Shown: positions 18,451 through 27,739, counted from the stretch's first letter. The stretch is DNA of 64,000 bases from Planctomycetaceae bacterium (GCA_020638975.1 JACKHN010000020.1:58570-122569); one strand, 5' to 3'. Notes: generated by a model not told the origin, from the letters alone. A program made the numbers and translations.

Positions 18451-19110
18451 TCAAATAACGCGGTCGATGGCAGCGAACAAATCGCTGAAAGCCGAATCTT
18501 CCGAGGGAAATCGCGACAGTTCGTCTCTCAATCGCTCCAAATCGCTCACCTCATCCACATCGTACCACTGCGGCAGCGATTCGTAAGTCAGCTGAAGTTC
18601 AGCGAGCTTCGCGACGGTCTGCTCCCAGACGCTTTCGGTACTCCACCCAATGTCCTCGAAGATCCCCGCGACGTTTCGGGACGCGCCGACTAAGTAATAC
18701 CCACCATCGTCCGTCGGCCCCAGCACGACATCCGTCTCGCGAAGCAACCGAAATGCTAACTCGACAAACTCCGTTGGCAGCGTGGGACTGTCGGAACCGA
18801 TCAAGACGACTCTGGCCGCTCCATCTTGGAAGCAGGAATCAAAGAATGCGGCCATGCGTCTCCCGAGATTGCCAGAGGTTTGCGGCGCGGCGATCCAATC
18901 CTCACCGGCGAGCACGCCGAACGCTTTCGCGTGTGCCGGGGGACTAAAACACAGAGTGCGCCGATCCGCACATGTCCCGAATCGTTGCACCAACGTCGAA
19001 ACGAACCAGCGATAAATATCGCTGGCTGCCTCGTTCCCCAGACTCGCGGCCAGTCGCGTTTTGACTTGGCCCGGCTGCCAGTATTTCGCAAAGATTCCGA
19101 AGCAATTCAC
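18451..19110 (-). CDS. DUF2064 / TIGR04282-type glycosyltransferase-like protein
   Basis: The 219-aa protein shows the nucleotidyl/glycosyl transferase-A-like pattern of DUF2064: FAKYWQPGQVKTRLA at the N-terminus, IGSDSPTLP mid-protein (acidic metal motif), then LGPTDDGGYYLVG. In some clusters this family is linked to arsenosugar synthesis. Here the neighbours are ThiO and a glutaredoxin, so that link is not supported locally. It is cytoplasmic and in the middle of a three-gene operon. Confidence 0.8.
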   Translation of the reverse strand: MNCFGIFAKYWQPGQVKTRLAASLGNEAASDIYRWFVSTLVQRFGTCADRRTLCFSPPAHAKAFGVLAGEDWIAAPQTSGNLGRRMAAFFDSCFQDGAARVVLIGSDSPTLPTEFVELAFRLLRETDVVLGPTDDGGYYLVGASRNVAGIFEDIGWSTESVWEQTVAKLAELQLTYESLPQWYDVDEVSDLERLRDELSRFPSEDSAFSDLFAAIDRVI

Positions 19111-19132
19111 GGTGTTGGCCCCTTCTCAGGCG

Positions 19133-19366
19133 CTATCTCCCGCTCAGCAACCGTCGCAGCAGGACCTCATTCACCCGCCCACGAAATCGCTCGTGACCGT
19201 CGATTACGACTACCGGGACGCAGGTCGTGTACTTCGCGACCAGTTCCGGATCGGCATCGATATCGACGGGCTGCGGCTGCAGGCCATGCTTGACGAGAAC
19301 GTCGTGTGCCTCGTCACACAAATGACATCCCTGACGCGTGTAAAGGATCGTTTCGTGAGTCGGCAT
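19133..19366 (-). CDS. Glutaredoxin-like thiol protein (77 aa)
   Basis: From the ATG at 19366 the protein starts ILYTRQGCHLCDEA. The redox motif CHLC is at 14-17 and the cis-proline segment is TTCVPVVVIDG. This is the compact glutaredoxin family fold. A longer in-frame start at 19447 gives an unlikely N-terminus. It is the first gene of the Grx - DUF2064 - thiO operon and is divergent from the kinase gene. Confidence 0.8.
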   Translation of the reverse strand: MPTHETILYTRQGCHLCDEAHDVLVKHGLQPQPVDIDADPELVAKYTTCVPVVVIDGHERFRGRVNEVLLRRLLSGR

Positions 19367-19580
19367 ACTGGCGATTTCCAAGAAGGAGGCGTGACTTGGT
19401 ATTGATAGGCTGACAAAAGATTCTGGCAAATCTCCGACCAAACACAACCGGCGAGAGCTTTACGTCTGGGGTCGTAAACTGGTATCTTCAAACGATCCTT
19501 GATACCCTGGAGCTGGAATGAACGTCGGTCGACTTCTCCAGCGACCTTCAACCTTAGTGCCTTAGGCGGTCCACAATCGA

Positions 19581-21185
19581 ATGGCCACGCCCAGCGTAAA
19601 GAACTTCCTCGAACTCGTTCAGCGAAGCCAATTGGTTGACGCCGATGAGCTACGGACGACGCTGCTGAAGTGCAAAGCCGAGCACGACGACGAGTTGCCG
19701 ACCGACACGCAAGTCGTCGCCGACTATCTGGTGCAGGCAGGGTTGCTGACCGAATGGCACTGCGGCAAGCTGTTCGACCGCAAATACAAGGGTTTCTTCC
19801 TCGGGAAATACAAGCTGCTCGGGCACATTGGGACCGGCGGGATGAGCAGCGTCTATTTGGCAGAACACGTCTTAATGCGACGTCAGCGAGCGATCAAAGT
19901 GCTGCCGAAGAGTCGCGTTGGAGATTCGTCTTACTTGGAGCGATTCCATCGCGAAGCCCAAGCCACCGCCGCCCTGGAACATCCGAACATCGTGCGGGCT
20001 TACGACGTTGATAATGAAGGCGACACGCACTATCTCGTCATGGAGTATGTGAAAGGGCAAGACCTTCAGAATATTGTCAATGAACAAGGCGGCTTGGATT
20101 ACGAGCGAGCGGCTGGATACATTGCCCAAGCGGCCCGTGGATTGGCGTATTCGCATGGCGAAGGCCTGATCCACCGCGACGTCAAGCCGGCGAATCTGCT
20201 CGTCGACGAAGAAGGCGTCGTCAAAATTCTCGACCTTGGTTTGGCGTTGTTCTCGGACGATGAAAACGCGTCACTCACGGTTCTACATAACGAAAACGTA
20301 CTTGGCACCGCAGACTATCTGGCTCCCGAACAAGCGATCAACAGCCACGACGTTGACCGCCGGGCAGACATCTACGGACTAGGTTGCACGTTTTATTTCG
20401 TGCTCACGGGGCACGCGCCTTTCAACGAAGGAACGCTGGCGCAGCGCATCGCGCGTCATCAAACACAAATGCCGCCGGACATTCGGGAAGATCGTGCCGA
20501 CTGCCCCCGTGAATTGGTTGATATTTGCGTGAAGATGATTCAGAAGAATGCGGATGCCCGCTTTCAGTCCTGTAGCGAAGTCGCTTCAGCCTTGGATTCG
20601 TGGATCGCGAGTCGGCAAGCGTCAATGGCGCCGGTTGAGGCCAGAAGCGGGCAGGCGAATGTCGCGGTCAGTACTGCCGACCAGTCATCCCACAGGCAAA
20701 CGACCACCGGTTCTGGTGTGGCTGCGAGCCAGAGTTTCCCCGTTATTGTGAAGTCAACGCCTCCACCAGCCACGCCGGGCGGGAAGACGTCGCCCTTCGA
20801 CCCTGCCCTGGAAGACACTCACTCGGACAAGGCACGCAACACGGCGATCGGGCAAGCTCGTGCCGAGGACTTCGACGACGCGATGGAAGTCCAGATCATC
20901 GAGGATGCCACGCCTTCGACGCCTTACGACGACAGCGGCACGATCAACTTGGGTATCGAAGCCGAACGCTCGGTCGCGTCCCGAGTTCGCGGTCGCGGCA
21001 GCCGTTCCGCCAAAGCTTCGAAATCGATGGAGAAGGCTTCCGTGCCAACCTGGGCATGGGGAGCCATCGTGGCAGGCGTTGTGGTCGTGCTGATCATCAT
21101 TGCCGTGTTGGCGACATCGGGCGATTCACCAGAACAGCCCAAGCAAAAGGCACCAGCGCAACCAGGACGACCGAGCACGGCCTAA
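19581..21185 (+). CDS. Membrane-anchored Ser/Thr protein kinase
   Basis: The 534-aa protein has an N-terminal segment (about 1-70) common to planctomycete kinases (LVDADELRTTL). A Hanks-type kinase domain covers about 74-335: glycine loop IGTGGMSSV, ATP-binding Lys106 in RAIKVLP, catalytic HRDVKPANLL with Asp200, metal motif DLG in place of DFG, and APEQ. A Ser/Thr/Pro-rich linker leads to one membrane segment near 490-512 and a short tail. The kinase is therefore cytoplasmic with a tiny outer part and no sensor domain. It stands alone. Confidence 0.9.
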   Translation: MATPSVKNFLELVQRSQLVDADELRTTLLKCKAEHDDELPTDTQVVADYLVQAGLLTEWHCGKLFDRKYKGFFLGKYKLLGHIGTGGMSSVYLAEHVLMRRQRAIKVLPKSRVGDSSYLERFHREAQATAALEHPNIVRAYDVDNEGDTHYLVMEYVKGQDLQNIVNEQGGLDYERAAGYIAQAARGLAYSHGEGLIHRDVKPANLLVDEEGVVKILDLGLALFSDDENASLTVLHNENVLGTADYLAPEQAINSHDVDRRADIYGLGCTFYFVLTGHAPFNEGTLAQRIARHQTQMPPDIREDRADCPRELVDICVKMIQKNADARFQSCSEVASALDSWIASRQASMAPVEARSGQANVAVSTADQSSHRQTTTGSGVAASQSFPVIVKSTPPPATPGGKTSPFDPALEDTHSDKARNTAIGQARAEDFDDAMEVQIIEDATPSTPYDDSGTINLGIEAERSVASRVRGRGSRSAKASKSMEKASVPTWAWGAIVAGVVVVLIIIAVLATSGDSPEQPKQKAPAQPGRPSTA

Positions 21186-21319
21186 GAGGTTGTCCAGTGA
21201 CGTATGTAAGACAGCTATCGCCGCCCGTCGGTCAACGACTTTGCTACGATTCGACGGCTTAGAGTCTTACCGCTAGACTTCCCTGCAAGATGCGGAGAAG
21301 TTGTTGGGAAGATGTCAGA

Positions 21320-21412
21320 AATAACTTCGGCATTTCAAGAGCAGGGTCCGCTGTGCGGACCAGGAACCCCTGAGGTCCGCACAGCGGACCCTACGTAAAA
21401 GAAGAAGTTATT
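21320..21412. repeat. 93-bp MITE-like palindromic element, copy 1
   Basis: The outer 9-bp inverted repeats are AATAACTTC (21320-21328) and GAAGTTATT (21404-21412). Inside are 18-bp arms (21344-21361 and 21374-21391) around the spacer AGGAACCCCTGA. Each arm is itself a small hairpin (GGTCCGC-TGT-GCGGACC), so a cruciform is possible. Copy 2 at 27775-27867 has the same length and flanks, but an inverted spacer. Confidence 0.85.
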
Positions 21413-21470
21413 GCCGATCCTTAGGAGAGCCATCGTACATGACGGCGCACGGTATCCAGACAGGCTCCTA

Positions 21471-21633
21471 GGCAACGGCGTGTAAGACGACTAAGCCGCC
21501 ATCGATACCGGTTTTCAAGCCTCGTTCGAATGTTTCCGCTTCGTAAAAGTCGCGTAATTGTTCGATCTCGACGGTGGGGAAATCCGCCCCCCGCTCCTGC
21601 TACCGTCGCCGGCCAGAACGGTCATTTTCGTCA
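21471..21633 (-). pseudogene. Possible gene remnant with frame change at a G-run
   Basis: On the minus strand an ATG near 21633 reads MTVLAGDGSRSGG to a run of six G. The frame one base back continues as DFPTVEIEQLRDFYEAETF and ends LVVLHAVA at a TAG (21471-21473). Joined, they would make a protein of about 50 residues. It could be a frameshifted remnant, a slippage-dependent small gene, or chance. I do not recognise the product. Confidence 0.2.
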
Positions 21634-21833
21634 GCGTTTTTCGCTCTTTCGTGGCATTCTCCGAGCGTCGTTCCATTGCGACGGGCCTAACAATGGGTGG
21701 TACATCGGCACTTTATGCCATTTGGGCTTTCTGATACCGTCCAGCGTCATACTTTTGTCATGCGCGAGCGGCCTCTACTCGTAAAACGACGAGCTGGCAG
21801 GCATCCAAACTCAACATTTATCAGGAACGCCCC

Positions 21834-23012
21834 TTGTCTATAGCAATTGAACCCTCGGCGGGAGATCGTGGTACCGATTGGCACATCGAATCGAATCGAA
21901 CTGGAAAGGCGACGGAATTGCCGACCAAGCAACAAGTCTTGGCCGCCATTCCGGAGGACTGTTTTGACCGCAGTCTAGTGAAGTCTTCGCTGTACATGTT
22001 CGCTTCGCTAGTGCTTACGATTGGACCTGGAATTGCAGCTTATTACTTCATCCCGTTGAGTTGGACTTGGCTTCCCGCTTGGATCGGATACGCGTTGTTT
22101 ACCGGCACGGCGGCGACCGGCTGTTGGGTCATCGCTCACGAGTGTGGTCATCGCGCCTTTACACGCCAGAATTGGCTGCAAGATATTATCGGTTTCACGC
22201 TGCACTCCGCGTTGCTCGTGCCTTACTTCTCGTGGCAACGCAGCCATGCGCTGCATCATGCCCGTACGAATCACCTCGATGAAGGCGAAACGTTCGTACC
22301 TGTTCGCAACACAGCAGCAGCTGGCAAAGCATGGGAAAAGTGGCAGAGCGTCATGGGAGAAGAAGCGTTTGCGATCTTCATCATCGTCGCACGGCTTCTG
22401 GTCGGCTGGCCCGCCTATTTGATGACCGGTGTCAGCGGCGGTCCGTCGCGCGGCATGACGAATCACTTTTGGCCGATGCGGCCTTTTTCAGCGGCGATGT
22501 TTCCTGGAAAGTGGCGAACCAAAGTTTGGCTTTCGACACTCGGAGTGCTTGTCACTTTGGGCGTGCTTGGTTGGTGGGCGTACGCAGCGGGCTCGATCGT
22601 TCCCGTGCTCGCCTTGTATGTCGGGCCCTATCTGGTCGTGAACTCTTGGCTCGTACTTTACACTTGGCTACAACACACAGATGTCGACGTGCCGCACTTC
22701 GAAGATCATGAATGGTCTTGGGTGCTGGGCGCCTTTATGACGATCGATCGACCCTACGGCCCGGTGCTGGATTTTCTGCACCATCGTATTGGTAGCACAC
22801 ATGTAGCGCATCACATCGATGCCCGCATCCCGCACTACAACGCAAAACGTGCGACCGAAGCGTTGCAAGCCGCCTTCCCAGATCTCTATATCTACGACCC
22901 GACGCCAATCCCGAAAGCCTTGTGGCGTATCGCTACTCATTGCAATGTCGTTTCAAAGGCCGACATCGGCTGGAAATTTGTTGTCGAAGGAAATAGCGAC
23001 GGCCCTTGTTAG
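21834..23012 (+). CDS. Fatty acid desaturase, delta-12 (FAD2-like)
   Basis: The 392-aa integral membrane protein starts at a TTG (MSIAIEP...). All three histidine boxes of membrane desaturases are present: HECGH at 102-106, HALHH at 138-142 and HVAHH at 323-327. Their context (AHECGHRAF, GETFVPV, IGSTHVAHHIDARIPHYNA) is that of eukaryotic-type omega-6/delta-12 desaturases rather than the common bacterial delta-9 type. Expected role: di-iron, O2-dependent introduction of a double bond in membrane-lipid acyl chains. It is convergent with the next gene, 3 bp apart. Confidence 0.85.
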   Translation: MSIAIEPSAGDRGTDWHIESNRTGKATELPTKQQVLAAIPEDCFDRSLVKSSLYMFASLVLTIGPGIAAYYFIPLSWTWLPAWIGYALFTGTAATGCWVIAHECGHRAFTRQNWLQDIIGFTLHSALLVPYFSWQRSHALHHARTNHLDEGETFVPVRNTAAAGKAWEKWQSVMGEEAFAIFIIVARLLVGWPAYLMTGVSGGPSRGMTNHFWPMRPFSAAMFPGKWRTKVWLSTLGVLVTLGVLGWWAYAAGSIVPVLALYVGPYLVVNSWLVLYTWLQHTDVDVPHFEDHEWSWVLGAFMTIDRPYGPVLDFLHHRIGSTHVAHHIDARIPHYNAKRATEALQAAFPDLYIYDPTPIPKALWRIATHCNVVSKADIGWKFVVEGNSDGPC

Positions 23013-23015
23013 CCA

Positions 23016-23525
23016 CTAAGAATCACTGGACTCTTCAAGCACCGGGCTTCGCTTTGAATCCGCGTGACGATTGTGGTAGGCGTGATCTGGAATCTCCGCG
23101 AACTCCAACCAGAATTCAACGACGGACTTCAACAATCGTTCCCAGCCAGGAAGCTCCAGCGGCTTGACGACATAGGCATTCGCCCCCCAGCGATACGCTT
23201 CGTCGACGTCTCGCTGCAACCTCGAAGTCGTCATCATGATAACGGACAAGGGCGAGATAAACCGATCGGCTCGGAGCTCTCGCAACACTTCAAGTCCGTT
23301 CAGCCGCGGCATGTTCACGTCTAGCAGCACGACTCGTGGCGCGACCACCGCATCATCCTGCGAAGCACTTCGCAGATATTTGATCGCCTTCTCGCCATCA
23401 TCGATGAAATTCAGCGTATAGCCAGAGTTAACATCACGGAAGGCTTGGTTGACGAGAGCGCCGCAGGCGGGGCAGTCGTCCACGACGAGAATCGCTGGAG
23501 CCGGAGTCGTTAGAGTTCGATTCAT
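23016..23525 (-). CDS. Single-domain response regulator (Rcp1-like)
   Basis: The 169-aa protein is one receiver domain: acidic pair DD at 16-17, phospho-acceptor Asp69 in VVLLDVNMPRLNG, MMTTS and Lys in VVKPLELPGW. The segment FIDDGEKAIKYLRSA and long loops resemble the Rcp1/phytochrome-partner type. There is no output domain, so it probably passes phosphate or binds a partner. It is divergent from the five-PAS kinase gene, with 208 bp between starts. Confidence 0.88.
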   Translation of the reverse strand: MNRTLTTPAPAILVVDDCPACGALVNQAFRDVNSGYTLNFIDDGEKAIKYLRSASQDDAVVAPRVVLLDVNMPRLNGLEVLRELRADRFISPLSVIMMTTSRLQRDVDEAYRWGANAYVVKPLELPGWERLLKSVVEFWLEFAEIPDHAYHNRHADSKRSPVLEESSDS

Positions 23526-23733
23526 GCCATAACATTTCGATCCAAGAGTTGCGACTCTGTGTGTGTCCAGTCGACACAGTGCATGAATTAATTGGAAAGC
23601 ATATACTGTCCCCTCTCAATAAGAAAAAGTCCTATACGGATGACCATTCTCGTCGTTAGACTGGTTCTACCCCGGGTGATGTGGAATTCGATTCGGATCG
23701 GTCATTCGACGGCGATCCAATACAGGTTACTTC

Positions 23734-26499
23734 ATGGTTGTAGGATCTCAGGCTCTCGACGGCGAGCCTTCACGCTCTGGCAAACAGACACCGCACAGTG
23801 GCGAACAACTGCTCAAAGAGGCCGAGCGCAACGCGAAGCTGGGAAGCTGGCGGTTGGATCTGGTTGAGAACACGCATCAGTGGTCCGACGAGCTCTTTCG
23901 GATCTTTGACCTTCCAAGCACGACGACGCCCTCGTTCGAAGCGTTTTTGGAATGTGTGCATCCCGAAGACCGTGAACATACTAGGGCGAGTTTTGCTCAA
24001 GCCATCACAAGCGGTGTGACGCGCGACGAGGTGGAGTACCGGACGGTTCGTCGCAACGGCGATGTGCGTCATATCCTCACGGTGTCGACGTTCGTACGAT
24101 CGGATTCGGGACGAGCTGTTTCCATGTATGGGACGGCACAGGACATCACCGAATGGAGAATGACCGAGCGCGCGCTGCGGCAATCGGAAGCGCATCTTAG
24201 CAGTATTCTTGACACCGCGACGGATATCGTGGCGTCGCTCGACCTAGAAGGCACGATTCTTTACATCAACCATGTTGTAGCTGGCTTGGATCGCGACCAA
24301 GTGATTGGAACGAGTGCGTTCGATTACCTGCCGCCGGATGGACAGGTTATCTTTCGCGACGCGATGGAGCAGGTTCGTTCGACGTGCGCCCCCTACCAGT
24401 ACGAAATCGAAGGTGCTGGACCGAAGGGCCAGATGGCCTGGTACTCATGTCGACTCGGTCCCGTGCTAAGAGATGATCAGGTTGTCGGCCTTACGCTCCT
24501 CACGTCAGACATTTCGAAACAGCGAAAGGGAGAAGCAGCGCTACGCGAGAGCGAGCAATTTTTTCGTTCGGTCTTCGAACAGGCAGCCGTTAGCGTCGCG
24601 CTCATCGAGACAAAGACCGGCAGGTTCGTTCGTGTGAATAACAAGTGTGCGGAGTTCAGCGGGCATACCGTGGAAGAGTTGCAAGAGATGACGTTTATGG
24701 ACATCTCTCACCCGGATGAACTGCCCGAGAATCTAGAGAACTTGCGACGGTTACATGCTGGAGAGATCCGCGAGTTCAGCATGGAGAAGCGTTTGGTCCA
24801 CAGTGATGGAACCGTGAACTGGTACTACTTGACAGTTTCACCCACCTGGGATCCAGGAGACGAGCCTCGCTACCATATCGCAATCGTTCAAGACATTTCG
24901 GCACGTAAGCGAGCCGAACTACAGATCCTAGCGAGCGAGCGGAAGTATCGTCAGCTGATCGAAACGACGCAGGAAGGAGTCTGGGTTATCGATGCCGAGG
25001 GCACGACGACTTTTGTCAACGAGCGTTTGGCCGAGATGTTGGGATATTCCACTGGCGAGATGCTGGGGCATTCTATTTTCGACTTTATGGATGACGTGGC
25101 GAACGCAGACGCACAGCGAAACTTGGAGCGCCGACGACAGGGAATCAAGGAGCAGCACGACTTCCGCTTGCGGTGTAAGGACGGAACCGCCTTATGGACA
25201 AGCATGTCGACCAATCCTTTACTCGACGAGGACGGCAAGCATAGTGGTGCGTTGGCGATGGTGACTGACATCACTGCGCGAAAGCGGATGGAATCGGAGT
25301 TAAAGGACTCCCGCGACCAACTGGAAGTGCGAGTTAAAGAGCGGACATCTGAACTGAGTGCCACAAACCAAAGGTTGCAAGATGAGATTGCCGCAAGGAA
25401 GCGGATCGACGAGGAGCGTGGGCGGCTGAGTTCGATTATTGAAGCGACGCCGGACTTTGTTGGTTTCGCTGATCTTCAAGGACGAGTCCGATACGTGAAC
25501 CAGTCGGCTCGCCGTGCGCTAGGCTATGCTGACGACGCACCGATCGACCACCTCCACCTTCGTGACTTTCATCCTGAGTCCGCTGTCAAATTACTGCTTG
25601 AGAAAGCGTTCCCGGCGACGATACGAGATGGAAGTTGGCGGGGAGAAGTCCCGTGGCTGTCGCGCGACGGACGTGAAATCCCGACGGCAATGGTATTGCA
25701 GGCACACTATACGTCCAAGGGAGATGTCGATCTACTGTCAACCATCGCACACGACATCTCCGATCTGCGTGGCGCCCAACAGGCGTTGCAACGTGCCGAG
25801 CGACTCGCTTCCATCGGAACCTTGGCCGCCGGAATCGCGCACGAGATCAATAACCCGCTAGGAGCCATGCTACTGACAACCGAGTATGCCCTTCGTAAAC
25901 TCGATGACCGCGAGATTCTCGAGGACTCGCTCAAAAACATTCTGTCGCACGTCGAGCGATGTGCGCGCATCGTTCGCAGTGTCCTCCAGTTCTCTCGCGA
26001 CGGCTATTCCAAAAAGTCGCGACATGATCTGCTCGAGATCTTACGTCGTGCTCTCGATCTGACTCGTCCGCAAGCTCAACAAGCTGGTATACAAGTCCAA
26101 CTGAGCGAGGCTGTGGACAAGTGCTTTGCCAATATCAATCCTCTCGAAATGGAACAAGTCTTTGTCAATCTGCTTGCGAATGCGGTACAATCTTCGAAAC
26201 GCGGTAGCCAAGTACTCGTGAAGCTGAATACTGCCGACGGGCGCGTTCGAGTTGTCATCGAAGACCACGGTGCTGGCATGTCACGCGAGATTCTCGCGAG
26301 GATGTTTGATCCGTTCTTCACGACGCGGCTTCACGGCGGTGGGACAGGATTGGGGCTAAGTATTGTCCACGGGATCGTTCGTGATCACGGCGGCAGCATC
26401 GACGTGTGGAGCGAGCCCAACCAGGGAACGCGAGTGACCATTTCCCTCCCCATGACACAACAAATCCAGCCCAATGCCCAAAGTTCTCATCGTCGATGA
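23734..26499 (+). CDS. Soluble histidine kinase with five PAS domains
   Basis: The 921-aa protein has no membrane segment or signal peptide. PAS/PAC modules begin near residues 45, 150, 270, 405 and 565, marked by repeats such as ILDTATDIVASLDLEG, VFEQAAVSVALIETKTG, LIETTQEGVWVIDAEG and IIEATPDFVGFADLQG. A coiled coil lies before the last PAS. The transmitter follows with phospho-acceptor His703 in IAHEINNPLGAML, then an HATPase with N box (NLLANAVQSS) and G boxes (EDHGAGMS, GGGTGLGLS). It overlaps the next receiver gene by 26 bp. It is probably a cytoplasmic redox, gas or light sensor feeding several receivers. Confidence 0.92.
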   Translation: MVVGSQALDGEPSRSGKQTPHSGEQLLKEAERNAKLGSWRLDLVENTHQWSDELFRIFDLPSTTTPSFEAFLECVHPEDREHTRASFAQAITSGVTRDEVEYRTVRRNGDVRHILTVSTFVRSDSGRAVSMYGTAQDITEWRMTERALRQSEAHLSSILDTATDIVASLDLEGTILYINHVVAGLDRDQVIGTSAFDYLPPDGQVIFRDAMEQVRSTCAPYQYEIEGAGPKGQMAWYSCRLGPVLRDDQVVGLTLLTSDISKQRKGEAALRESEQFFRSVFEQAAVSVALIETKTGRFVRVNNKCAEFSGHTVEELQEMTFMDISHPDELPENLENLRRLHAGEIREFSMEKRLVHSDGTVNWYYLTVSPTWDPGDEPRYHIAIVQDISARKRAELQILASERKYRQLIETTQEGVWVIDAEGTTTFVNERLAEMLGYSTGEMLGHSIFDFMDDVANADAQRNLERRRQGIKEQHDFRLRCKDGTALWTSMSTNPLLDEDGKHSGALAMVTDITARKRMESELKDSRDQLEVRVKERTSELSATNQRLQDEIAARKRIDEERGRLSSIIEATPDFVGFADLQGRVRYVNQSARRALGYADDAPIDHLHLRDFHPESAVKLLLEKAFPATIRDGSWRGEVPWLSRDGREIPTAMVLQAHYTSKGDVDLLSTIAHDISDLRGAQQALQRAERLASIGTLAAGIAHEINNPLGAMLLTTEYALRKLDDREILEDSLKNILSHVERCARIVRSVLQFSRDGYSKKSRHDLLEILRRALDLTRPQAQQAGIQVQLSEAVDKCFANINPLEMEQVFVNLLANAVQSSKRGSQVLVKLNTADGRVRVVIEDHGAGMSREILARMFDPFFTTRLHGGGTGLGLSIVHGIVRDHGGSIDVWSEPNQGTRVTISLPMTQQIQPNAQSSHRR

Positions 26500-26857
26500 T
26501 GAAGTTAGTTATCGAGAATTGTTGAAAAACGTGTTCATCGAGCAAGGCTACGATGTCCGCATCGCTTCCGGTAGCAAAGATGCGATGGCGATCGCCCCGA
26601 CGTTCAGTCCTGACGTCTTAATCGTCGACTGGATGCTGAGCGACGAACATGACGGTTCGGCGGTGGCTGCTTGCTGCCGCGAACTCAATCCAGCCCTTGG
26701 AGTCGTCTTTGTGTCAGGATACCCGAACTACCGACTGCAAGCCGCCGCCGATGTGGACGCAGCATTCGCCTGGCTCTCGAAGCCATTTCACTTGGACGAA
26801 GTTGTGAGTGTGGTAAGGTCATTCTGTAATTACGCCGCACGCACAGACAATCACTGA
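26474..26857 (+). CDS. Single-domain response regulator
   Basis: The 127-aa CheY-like receiver has the acidic residues DDE at 8-10, phospho-acceptor Asp52 in LIVDWMLSDEHDG, and the conserved Lys in LSKPFH. Its start lies inside the end of the histidine kinase gene (26-bp overlap), so translation is coupled and the kinase is its likely phosphodonor. It has no output domain. Confidence 0.9.
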   Translation: MPKVLIVDDEVSYRELLKNVFIEQGYDVRIASGSKDAMAIAPTFSPDVLIVDWMLSDEHDGSAVAACCRELNPALGVVFVSGYPNYRLQAAADVDAAFAWLSKPFHLDEVVSVVRSFCNYAARTDNH

Positions 26858-26876
26858 CGATGCGAGATTCTAATTC

Positions 26877-27536
26877 ATGGCTGTGAAACACCCGCTGCGT
26901 GATGCGGACAACGAATCACCAGACGACGTCCGCGACTCCGTCTTCGTTGTCGATGACGACGTCGACATGCGTCGCTCACTCGACGTCATGTTCCAAGATG
27001 CAGGACTCTCGGTCAACACATTCGCCAGTCCGGAGGAGTTCCTCGAGTACTTTCGACCCGAGATGCGTGGTTGCTTAGTGCTCGATCTCCAGTTACCTGG
27101 AATGAGCGGCTTGGAGTTGCAAGAAGCGTTGGCGAACCAAGGCTGTCAACTGCCCTTCATTATGATCACGGGCTATGGCGACGTGCCGCAAGTCATCGAA
27201 GCCTTTCGACGCGGCGCGGTCGACTTCATCGAAAAGCCTTTTCACGCGGAGCAATTGCTCTCGCGAGTGCGTAACGCGTTGGAATCGATGAAATCGGATC
27301 TCCGATCACATGAAGTTCAGTCCGGAATGTCCGCGCTTTGCGAAGGCTTGACTCCACGCGAGCGTGAACTCATGGATTTTCTAGTCAGCGGACTTTCGAC
27401 AAAGCAGGCTGCACTGGAGATGGGAATCAGCCCAAAAACTGCATACGTTCATCGTGCACGAGTTCTCGAAAAAATGCAGGTCGAAAGTGTCTTACAGTTA
27501 GTGCAGCGACTTCAAAGTGCAACCAACGCCAAGTGA
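26877..27536 (+). CDS. FixJ-type response regulator
   Basis: The 219-aa protein has a receiver (VVDDDVDMR, Asp70 in LVLDLQLPGMSG, Lys in FIEKPFH) followed by a LuxR/FixJ helix-turn-helix at about 155-215 (LTPRERELMDFLVSGLSTKQAALEMG, split here for length at its core TKQAALEMGIS). It is the only DNA-binding regulator in the cluster and the likely transcriptional output of the five-PAS kinase. It starts 20 bp after the previous receiver. Confidence 0.9.
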   Translation: MAVKHPLRDADNESPDDVRDSVFVVDDDVDMRRSLDVMFQDAGLSVNTFASPEEFLEYFRPEMRGCLVLDLQLPGMSGLELQEALANQGCQLPFIMITGYGDVPQVIEAFRRGAVDFIEKPFHAEQLLSRVRNALESMKSDLRSHEVQSGMSALCEGLTPRERELMDFLVSGLSTKQAALEMGISPKTAYVHRARVLEKMQVESVLQLVQRLQSATNAK

Positions 27537-27698
27537 CTGCTCACGAATAGCACGCTTGCACATCCAGATCCGACCGTAATGTGAACTAAATGTTTTTCCT
27601 ATGTCTTTGCGGGGGCAATTAACACGAAGAATAGAATGGTTGAGAGACATGACCTTGTGATGCTCTCGCTTTCGAAGAGTAACTTCTTCGACTCATGG

Positions 27699-27739
27699 CC
27701 CTCCACAGACACTGCCCCGTCTGTGGAGGGTTTCTGTTT
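27699..27739 (+). terminator. Intrinsic terminator after the FixJ-type gene
   Basis: A perfect 12-bp stem, CCCTCCACAGAC (27699-27710) and GTCTGTGGAGGG (27719-27730), has loop ACTGCCCC and is followed by TTTCTGTTT. The loop shares CTGCCCC with the two hairpins at 5149-5218 (minus strand). Confidence 0.85.

Larger units (their letters stand above)
21186..21833. other. 648-bp intergenic region with MITE-like repeat and possible gene remnant
   Basis: No intact gene is convincing. The region contains copy 1 of a 93-bp palindromic element (21320-21412). On the minus strand it also has a coding-like stretch interrupted by a frame change (about 21471-21633). The rest is unassigned sequence before the desaturase. 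Confidence 0.5.

Noticed and set aside
17311..19580. TPP riboswitch for the ThiO operon
   Set aside because: The leader upstream of the glutaredoxin gene lacks the conserved CUGAGA and ACCUGA thi-box blocks.
21530..21784. Plus-strand frame of 84 codons before the desaturase
   Set aside because: There is no ribosome binding site, the composition is not protein-like, and it overlaps the more coding-like minus-strand remnant.
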